Assembly (NCBI RefSeq): GCF_965363235.1
Contig: NC_134840.1
Coordinates: 60,320,793 to 60,384,792 of the forward strand
Direction of reading: 5' to 3'
DNA: 64,000 nt
Origin: Mytilus galloprovincialis
Lineage: Eukaryota > Mollusca > Bivalvia > Mytilida > Mytilidae
In this document: positions 55,340 to 64,000 of the stretch, in pieces
How positions within the stretch are numbered: position 1 is the first letter of the stretch
Layout of the letters: each line of letters begins with the position of its first letter
The notes under the pieces: model-generated
Databases searched by the model: none
Seen by the model: only the letters and a program-made list of their open reading frames with translations
What the model was told of the DNA's origin: nothing
Made by a program: the position numbers and the translations under genes

Positions 55340-56914
55340 CAAGGCCGTAACTACCCTTGAGCCTCACTAAAATTTCGACACTATTTTTTTTTTAAACACA
55401 TATATAAATATAATAATCGTTTGTTGTTCTGTCTCAACCTTAATTTCTATAACTTGTCATCACTCCTTTTAAACTATTCTTCCTGGATATAACTCAGCAT
55501 CTCAACGGGTGATGTTTCTCGATTACATTAACCTAGTAACGATAATCATCATGGATCTCTAGTTAAAAACAGGCTCTTGCAGAAAAAGGAAAAGTGACAC
55601 TGAAGGTAAAGAAGGAATAATTCTAGTAAACTAGTTTTTTTTTTGTGAACAGAATCTGAGTATTGCATATAACTTCAGTAGAACAATCCAAAAACGATAA
55701 GTAGACTGACAAATCAAGTACTGGTCTTCGGAAAGGGGCAGTCCTGTCTGCGTATTCATTTCTCCGTTTCACCAACTTTTGACAAATCAAGTACTGGGCA
55801 TCGCAAGGGGACAGTCCTGTCTGCGTATTCATTTCATGAACTTTAATCTTTCTCTTTACCGATAAATAAAATATAAATAATATGAAACATGCATGGATTA
55901 GTTTTTATCCATGTTTCTTTAACCTTAAAAATTGAAAGAATATCCCATATTCCAGTTTGATATTATTGAGGAATGGTAGAACCTTTAACACAGGATTTTG
56001 TCTTTACTTATTCGGGACTACGGAATTTCGTTTCTTTATATTCGGGGTTTCGGAATCGAACACCCCAACCCTCAACCCTAAATTTATAGATTCTGGAACT
56101 AAAATACCACCAACTATTTCCAGAAATAATTTGAAATTACGGACCTACATGTAAACGTCAAAAACTCCATTCCAATTCCCATATACCCATATCATATATA
56201 CTTACTCTAGATAGAATCATATACATGTATCTTATCTCATTATATCCCTAGTTTGTCTACTCTTTGTCAGCGTAAAAGCGAGTTTAATATGTTGTAACTG
56301 CGACTGTATGGTGGTGCTTACAGGAAAGCTTAATTTCCTTTTGCAAACAAAACTGTTACTACCGATGCTGCTACCGAATTGTTGATGGAGAAGGAATTGG
56401 AAGAAGACATTGATCATTGTGTTGATGATGGTGATGATAATGTGCTACCTTTAGAAACACTGACTACCCTGAAACGACTGAAAACTTGGAAAAGAGCATG
56501 CATGAGTGGCGAGAGATTGTGCGGTCTTGCCGTGCTCCCTTCATCGCGATAAGGATATCAGCAGACCAAATTATGATTCTGAAACGATTTGACTGAACCG
56601 GCCATAGCAAACTCTGACTGAATCGATGTTTGTTCTATGTTCTGGCAGCAGACTCAAATCAGTGATATTTGGATGATTATCTAACACATAAATTAAATAA
56701 AGTTGTTAAAAATTTGGTGTAAGTAAAAGTCTTAAAATATGAAAAATTTATATAAAAAGTGTCCAAATTCAAATCATTATGAAACTCTCTAAAAATGCCT
56801 AGAATGCTGGATTTTGCACCATTCATTTCATACCCTCCAAAAAAAATTTTCGCCTCGCTTCGCTCGGCTCAATAATTTTGCCTCACTAAAATAAGATGCC
56901 TAGTTACGGCCTTG
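55340..56914 (+). mobile_element. Degenerate hAT-like transposon, 1,575 bp
   Basis: Perfect 14-bp TIRs CAAGGCCGTAACTA / TAGTTACGGCCTTG and a 5-bp duplication CATTA (55335-55339 and 56915-56919), inserted in the RT copy 2 frame. A transposase relic is present near 56460-56600. An internal duplication of about 75 bp around 'CAGTCCTGTCTGCGTATTC' lies at 55720-55835. Confidence 0.85.
56464..56595 (+). pseudogene. hAT transposase C-terminal (dimerisation) relic
   Basis: One frame reads LKRLKTWKRACMSGERLC then GLAVLPS, and after a frame change RDKDISRPNYDSETI. This matches the order of the hAT C-terminal pattern (LK..LR..M...RL..LA.L...R..), as in ZMYM-type hAT proteins. Frameshifted and truncated, so non-functional. 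Confidence 0.6.
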
Positions 56915-57443
56915 CATTATTGAGAGCCAATATATCAACCAAATATCTAAAAGTATTGTTAAATTTTTGTATCAAATGTTGTTTCGATGGGTCTTTGCTA
57001 ATTTAAGTCATAAATTGTAACTCATAACAATACAAAAACAGGTCCGCAATAAGTAGTGCACAGTTAGTCCCCATTGGAATTCCAATAACTTGACGATATA
57101 CAGAATCTCCAAAGCGAACAAAAATGTTATCAAGTAAAAATTCAAGCGCATATATAGTATCAAAGCATGTCCAATTGACATAGTTCTTTTGTTTATTGCT
57201 ACTAAAAATGTAATTTTACTTCAAGCTGATGATGCTCCCTTAGACAAAATCACAGTTAAAGATGTTCCATTGGAGCACATAATCTAAAACATTGTACTTT
57301 TTTGGCTTTTCAAAATTTTGTTCTTGAGCATATCTGATGATGTTTTTTTCTAGAAAGTCAAGAATGATGTCTTTTCTCACAAATCATATATTAATAAAAA
57401 AAAAAGTATGAACACAATTATCACTTCCTTTAACATAATTTTC

Positions 57444-57505
57444 AAGCAGTGTAAGGGAGGTAATCAAGTAATCAAACAAATTGGATTACCTCCCTTACAC
57501 TGCTT
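57444..57505. repeat. 22-bp perfect inverted repeat (micro-MITE)
   Basis: AAGCAGTGTAAGGGAGGTAA (plus TC) at 57444-57465 is mirrored at 57484-57505, with an 18-base loop. Confidence 0.9.
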
Positions 57506-58219
57506 TTAAATTGTTTAAATTGTCCTTTAACAAAAAAAAAACCTTGTTTTCCCCCTAATTGCTTATTAATTTGATCCATTACCCCCTGTAACCATCCCTT
57601 TGTAGTATGGAAACTTGTGGTATAATTTCAGAGAGATTTATACACTTAAACACCTTAAACACAAGTTATTGACCGAAAACTACAAAAATGCTTATTTGGG
57701 CCCCTTTTTGGCCCCTCACTTATTGAAACCCCCCTTGAAGGAAGAACCCTAAAACTCAATTCCAGCCTTTCCTTTGTAGTAAGAAACCTTGTAGTATAAT
57801 TTCAGAGAGATCTATACACTTAAACACAAATTGTAGTCTGTAAACTAGAAAAATTTGTAAGGGTTTCGCGGAACCCAGTGTCTCGCCTACTTTTGCTGTT
57901 AATCACACACTCAACAAAAATGATGAAAACCAGATGCTCCGCAAGGCGCAGCTTTATACGACCGCAGAGGTTGAACCCTGAACGGTTGGGGCAAGTATGG
58001 ACACAACATTCAAGCTGGATTCAGCTCTAAATTTGGATTGTGATTAAATAGTTGACACAGCATAGGTTTCTGACACAGAATGAATGTGGTCTAATGAGAC
58101 TTAAAATATTTTTTTTGCCTTTGCCTTTGAGCAATTCACTATGCTGTTGAATATTAATCCTCTCAAAAAAATGTTTGAAGAAATTTTCTTTTTATTTATG
58201 AAATCTGAAATGAGAAAAA

Positions 58220-58245
58220 TTTTACCCCCCCCCCCCCCCCTTTTC
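58220..58245 (+). repeat. Poly-C tract
   Basis: About 18 consecutive cytosines followed by T-rich sequence; low complexity. Confidence 0.9.
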
Positions 58246-58433
58246 CCTTTTTCCAAAACTGATCTCAATTCAAATTTCTAATGGAGTTTGCAGTTTGCAA
58301 CAATAACTACTCATTTAAATACATCATAAAATATTAAAATGTAAAATAAAGTGCTTGTTATCACTGAATGGTAAAGATTGGTTGGTAGTAAAAGTGAATA
58401 TACATTGTTTATTGTATAAAACAATAAAAAAAA

Positions 58434-58725
58434 CTTCATCAGCAACATTTTATATTGGCAAATTTCCAATGAAGTTATTTACATAAAGTTATTGGCAAAT
58501 AAAAATAGAAAATGACATCATAGTCATGTCTGGCAAATGTCCAACATACATTATCTAAAAACATTTTAGATAAGATAAGGAAAAAAAGCTTCATCAGCAA
58601 CATTTTATATTGGCAAATTTCCAATGAAGTTATTTACATAAAGTTATTGGCAAATAAAAATAGAAAATGACATCATAGTCATGTCTGGCAAATTTCCAAC
58701 ATATATTATCAACTACTATTCTATA
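58434..58725 (+). repeat. Direct duplication of about 156 bp
   Basis: 'CTTCATCAGCAACATTTTAT' and the following 130 bases occur at 58434 and again at 58590, nearly identical ('TGGCAAATGTCCAAC' against 'TGGCAAATTTCCAAC'). Confidence 0.85.
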
Positions 58726-59161
58726 CAAAGAAAGATAGTTTTTCAACTCCAATTTAAAATTAATTGCTATTGCACAATATTGTGCAATTAGATATTTCTT
58801 GCTATTGTGCAATACTGTGCAATCGAAAATTTCTTGCTATTGCACAATACTTGATATGGAATCCTGATTTGGACCAACTTGAAAACTGGGCCCATAATTA
58901 AAAATCAAAGTACATATTTAGATAAAGCATATCAAATAAGCCCAAGAATTTAATTTTTGTTAAAATCAAACTTAGTATAATTTTGGACCCTTTGGACTTT
59001 AATGTAGACCAATTTGAAAACGGGACCAAAAATTAAGAAACTACATACACAGTTAGATTTGGCATATCAAAGAACCCCAATTATTCAATTTTTGATGAAA
59101 TCAAACAAAGTTTAATTTTGGATCCCGATTTGGACCAACTTGAAAACTGGACTAATAATCA

Positions 59162-60244
59162 ACAAGAGTGCACACGCTGAAATGTCTCGCCTTCTTTACT
59201 AATCATTGATATTATGCTGATAGTCCTAAGTATAAAGCTTTATTACAACTGTCTTATAAACTTAACATTAACCAAGATAACTAAACATTGACCAATGAAC
59301 CATGAAAATGAGGTCAAGGTTAGATGAACCATGCCAGGCACACATGTACAGCTAACAATGCTTCCATACAACAAATATAGTTGACCTGTTACTTATAGTT
59401 TAAGAAAAATAGACCAAAACACAAAAACTTAACACTGAGCAATGAACCGTGAAAATGAGGTCGAGGTCAAATAAAACCTACGCGACTGACATATAGATCA
59501 TAAAATATTTCCATACACCAAATATAGTTGACCTATGGCATATAGAATTAGATAAAAAGACCAAAACTCAAAAACTTAATTTGACCACTCAACCATGTAA
59601 ATGAGGTCAAGGTCAGATGACATCTGCCCGCTAGACATGTACACCTTACAATTATTCCATACAACAAATGTAGTAGATCTATTGCATAAAGTATGAGAAA
59701 AACCGACCAAAACACAAAAACTTAACTATAACCACTGAACCATGAAAATGAGGTCATGGTCAGATGACACCTGCCAGTTGGACATGTACACCTTACAGTC
59801 CTTCCATACACCGAATATACTAGCCCTATTGCTTATAGTATCTGAGATATGGACTTGACCACAAAAACTTAACCTTGTTCACTGATCCATGAAATGAGGT
59901 CGAGGTCAAGTGAAAACTGTCTGACGGGCATGAGGACCTTGCAAGGTACGCACATACCAAATATAATTATCCTATTACTTATAATAAGAGAGATTTCAAC
60001 ATTACAAAAAATCTGAACTTTTTTTTCAAGTGGTCACTGAACCATGAAAATGAGGTCAAGGACATTTGACATGTGACTGACGGAAACTTCGTAACATGAG
60101 GCATCTATATACAAAGTATGAAGCATCCAGGTCTTCAACCTTCTAAAATATAAAGCTTTAAAAAAGTTAGCTAACACCGCCGCCGCCGCCAGATCACTGT
60201 CCCTATGTCGAGCTTTCTGCAACAAAAGTTGCAGGCTCGACAAA
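59162..60244 (-). mobile_element. HINE-like element, family 2, copy C (nested)
   Basis: Inverse of copies A and B: begins AACAAGAGTGCACACGCTGA, ends with palindrome GTTGCAG / CTGCAAC and GGCTCGACAAAAA. Units of about 160 bp are marked by 'TGAGGTCAAGGTCAGATGAC'. The surrounding family 5 units resume directly at 60245 ('TCTAAGTACATTTTTAG'). Confidence 0.8.
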
Positions 60245-61749
60245 AATCTAAGTACATTTTTAGATTCAGCATATCAAAGAACCCCAAGGATTCATTTTTT
60301 GTTAAAATCAAACTAAGTTTAATTTTGGACCCTTTGGACCTTAATGTAGACCAATTTGAAAACGGAACCAAAAGTTAAGAATCTAAATACACAATAAGAT
60401 TCGGCATATCAAAGAACCCCAATTATTCAATTTTTGATGAAATCAAACAAAGTTCAATTTTGGACCCTTTGGGCCCCTTATTCCTAAACTGTTGGGACCT
60501 CAACTCCCAAAATCAATCCCAACCTTCCTTTTGTGGTCATAAACCTTGTGTTTAAATTTCATTGATTTCTATTTACTTATACTAAAGTTATTGTGCGAAA
60601 ACCAAGAATAATGCCTATTTGGGCCCCTAATTCCTAAACTGTTGGAACCAAAACTCCCAAAATCAATCCCAGCCTTCCTTTTGTGGTCATAAACCTTGTG
60701 TCAAAATTTTATAGATTTCTATTTACTTCAACTAAAGTTATAGTGCGAAAACCAAGAAAATGCTTATTTGGGCCCTAATTTTTAAAATATTGGGACCAAA
60801 ACTCCCAAAATCAATCCCAACCTTCCTTTTGTGGTCATAAACCTTGCGTTAAAATTTCATAGATTTCCATTCACTTTTACTAAAGTTAGAGTGCGAAAAA
60901 CTAAAAGTATTCGGACGACGACAACGTGATACCAATATATTTTCAATGCGATACCAATCAATTTTCAATTTTTGTGGTCGTATAAAAACTGGAATTCTAT
61001 TTTTACAAAATTTACTCCTGGATACTATCTTATGAACATTAACAAACTTCTGTCTAAGTTTGGTAGAAATCCAGGATACTTCAAGAAAGTTATTAAAATT
61101 TCAAAAAACTTTAACCACAGAGTGAATATTTGTGGCCGCCGCTGCCGCCTCCCCTGACAACACCAACAGAATGTAGGATCACTATGTCTCGCTTTTTCTA
61201 CTAAAGTTGAAGGCCCGACCAAAATTCTTCTTTTTGGCCCCATATTCCTAAATATCAGAGATATTAACCCCAAACTGACACAAAGCCTTCCCTTTATTAT
61301 ATGGAACCTTGTGGTACAATGTCAGAGAGATCCATACAGTAAACCATAAGATATTGTCCCGAAACTTCAAAAATGCTTGTTTTTGGCTCCCTTTTGGCTC
61401 TTAATTCCTAGACTGTTTGCCCTGTGACCCTTAAAATTAATCCCAACCGTCTATTTAATGGCATGAACATTGTGGTACAATTTCAGAGTAATTGAAATGC
61501 TTATTGGCATGAAACTAGATAAATGTATGTTTTGGACCCCTTTGGGCCCCTAATTCCTAAACCAATGGGACCATAACCCCCAAAATCAATCCCAACCTTC
61601 CTTTTGTGGTTATAAACATTTTGTTTAAATTTTATTGATGTCTTTTTACTTATACTAAATTTATTATCCGGAAACCATCCATCTTAAAACAATGCTGACA
61701 ACAACGTGATACCAATATACAACCGCACAATTTTCTGCGGTTGTATAAA

Positions 61750-64000
61750 AATATTGCCACATGAAAACACAAAGCAGTTAAGTAATTAGATTTTAATTTC
61801 AAAATATAAGTATGTATACAGACAACAAAGACACAATCACACTTTTTGCACCAAAATTACACCACTAATATCTAAAGAGAGCAGTGAACTTATCCCAAAT
61901 GCTAAATGTAAACATTTATGAAGTCTATATTTTAATTAAGGCTATACCTTATCATGATGATGATTTTTCCTTCGCCAGTGTAAGAGTTGGGGGCAGTTGG
62001 AAAAAAAAATTAAAGAAAAATATATATAAATGTTCCAAAGAAAAAAACCTTCTGTAAACAGAATAAATGTTATATGAAACACAAAATTGTCCCACATGAT
62101 AGTCTTTACTTTAGTTGACAGAGAGAACTTAAAAACTAATTTGTCTTAGGTTGTAATAAAAAAATTCCTAGATTCTCCATTTTCCTGAAAGATTACACAT
62201 AAAAAAATACCTCCTTTTTTCCTCCCCAAATGAAAAAAAGTGGGCTTAAAGGATACAAAACAGATTACCCTGTGTTAGCAGTTGTACAAAAGTGCATACA
62301 TTAAAATGAAGTACATAGTCAATATAATTTCCTTTCTTGAAAACTGTTTAATGCAGTTTTTACAAAGCAATCACTTTCCCCGGTTACCAGCAGAGTTTTT
62401 ATTTGTACAGATAGCGGAAGCAAATTTAATGGACTAGTTATATAACTACATCCCTCCTTACTTTGGAAAAAGAATTCTGTAAAAAATTATAGATGCAGCC
62501 AAATTTAAGTTTTGAAATAGTGTATAAAAATCAAAGTAGAACAATCTAACAAAAAAAATTCAGCCAGCACTTGTGTGGTCACATTATCTTTGTTTAAACT
62601 TTTAAGTAATTTGTTTATATTAGATAAAAACAACAAAGAACACATTCAAAGAAAGAAAAACAGTATTGAAAATGATTGCATATGAATAATAAAGTGAATA
62701 ATACTTCTAACAATAAAATATCTAAATAATAGTGCAATGTAAGGGGGTATTATTTTTATTTTTTTGGAAAAATGATTTGATAGTTTTGCCAAAATCTACA
62801 AAAAAGCTTATAGGAAATGTGTACCTCATTGAACATATTGAGTTCATTGTCTACCTACTTCTATGAAACTCAGGTAATAATTTAAAAGTGGCTACTGAAG
62901 CTGAGCACTATATTCAAAACAACTTTCTGGCAGTATTCAAATTAACTACTGGCATTGCATTAGTTACAGAAAACTAAAAATATGATAAGCACTTTTGTCC
63001 TTATCTAACAATCAATAAATAAATCACAATGTAGAAAAAAAATCAACAAGAAAGCATACACTCTCATACATTCAAACAATAATCACAACTCTTTCATCAT
63101 GTAAAAATATCAGCAAAATTTTATTTATTATTGATGTTTCGCCTGTTTTGTTATTTTCAATTTTCACAAAATCAACAATATAAATGGTGTACTATAAGTT
63201 TAAGCAAACAAACAGATTGAATTATTGGGTAGTTTTTCTTTGGTCAAACCTTTGCTGAATACACATCAGGAATGGTGACAATGTTCTTTACTAATGACTT
63301 TGTATCTGAAATTTGTTTATATTTTACATTTGTTTAGCCCATTTGACATCCTGTTCTAAGGGTTATGGTACTTCCATATTTTAAGACTCAATAAACAATT
63401 ACTGTCAAATTTTCATACAAATATGTACATGAAAACATTATAAACATCAGATGAAATTTTCTTTTCTTTATTCTCATATCAAAAATGCAGCAGTTCAAAA
63501 GTTAAAAAAAAACAACAAAAAAACAAGAATATAAATATCCTTAAGACATTATGCCTAATAACACTATCACATTCCCATGTTAAGGGAAACCCAAATTTGT
63601 TATATTTATCAAACAGTTAAGTTCGTAGTGAACATGGGCACTACCATTTAAGTTATAAATAACAAAATATTTTTATAACTTTCTCTTTTTATCACTTTAA
63701 TTTTGAAATGTTATGGTTTTTTCTTTTTAATTTACTAGACCAAAAAGTTAAAGCATATAGTTGTTTATATGTATCATGTCATCAGAGGCAAACATGATTA
63801 TAACAAATAACAAAAAGTTACTGACAAACACTTTAAGATATTATTACAAATAATTTATATACAAGATACAAGAATGCATTCTTGGGTTGAGTATTTTGAG
63901 AATAAGCTAAAGATCAACATTTTATACCTCAGTTCTACCTTCAAACAAGCTGTCATTTTTGGGACTAATACAAAGTAACTCAATAGTTATGATTCAAAAC
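61750..64000. other. AT-rich tail of the window, no gene seen
   Basis: About 2.2 kb without a long frame, recognised repeat or splice-bounded coding segment. It could be the 3' UTR or an intron of a gene beyond the right edge, but nothing proves it. Confidence 0.4.

Larger units (their letters stand above)
53325..57215 (-). mobile_element. RT element, copy 2, split by two later insertions
   Basis: Read on the minus strand: RT start region 57215-56915, hAT-like insertion 56914-55340, RT middle 55339-55179, HINE-like insertion 55178-54428, RT C-terminus and 3' UTR 54427-53325. Fragments line up with the continuous copy at 33690-35230, so the order of events can be read. Confidence 0.85.
57860..61746 (+). 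mobile_element. Tandem-core element, family 5, containing nested family 2 copy
   Basis: Starts around GGGTTTCGCGGAACCC and 'AGTGTCTCGCCTAC', with 'CGCAAGGCGCAGCTTTATAC' and 'GACCGCAGAGG'. Ends in an 11-bp hairpin ATACAACCGCA-CAATTTTC-TGCGGTTGTAT (61717-61746). The core has units of about 150 bp ('CCCAAAATCAATCCCAACC', 'CTTCCTTTTGTGGTCATAAA') repeated from about 60470. Interrupted at 59162-60244. Non-coding; the 5' limit is approximate. Confidence 0.65.

Noticed and set aside
60034..60371. Overlapping minus-strand frames at 60.0-60.4 kb
   Set aside because: Translations of the family 2 HINE palindrome and GCC repeat; no conserved protein feature.

Overview
This window looks like nuclear DNA of a marine bivalve, most likely a mussel (Mytilus or a close relative). 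The DNA is AT-rich, the genes are split by long introns, and most of the sequence is dispersed repeats. Several repeats are ones I associate with mussels: the tRNA/SINE-like family carrying 'ACCGTACGGCCTTCAAC', tandem-core Helentron-like elements ending CTCTTGTT, and a reverse transcriptase with the motif GIPMGTNCAPL. The species call rests on recognition, not on a search.

Three host genes can be supported. (1) At 3-7739, minus strand, one uninterrupted reading frame of at least 2,579 codons starts at 7739 and runs off the left edge. It encodes a low-complexity, basic, Ser/Lys/Asn-rich and apparently disordered protein with four SxIP-type motifs. (2) At 22155-38776, minus strand, there is a nine-exon LAMP (lysosome-associated membrane glycoprotein) gene. 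Splice phases join eight coding pieces into a 462-residue protein with signal peptide, two LAMP luminal domains around a Thr/Pro hinge, one membrane span and a C-terminal YDTI tail. (3) At 44281-48950, plus strand, a two-exon gene encodes a 382-residue SDR-fold NAD(P)-binding protein with an N-terminal signal peptide.

The rest is mobile and repetitive DNA. It holds a 5'-truncated LINE (13.6-15.0 kb); two copies of one reverse-transcriptase element (33.7-35.2 kb plus, 53.3-57.2 kb minus) and several of their shared 3' tails; at least five Helentron/HINE-like families with tandem cores or terminal hairpins; hAT-like elements with 5-bp target duplications; a MULE-like element just after the SDR stop codon; SINEs; MITE-like inverted repeats; and several minisatellites, one of them a 24-bp array of about 1.4 kb in LAMP intron 7.

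Nesting is heavy. The second reverse-transcriptase copy is broken first by a HINE-like element and then by a hAT-like element; the uninterrupted paralogue at 34 kb shows the pre-insertion sequence for both. No gene was seen in 7.7-13.5, 15.2-16.8, 19.0-20.5, 38.8-44.2 or 61.7-64.0 kb beyond the repeats listed.
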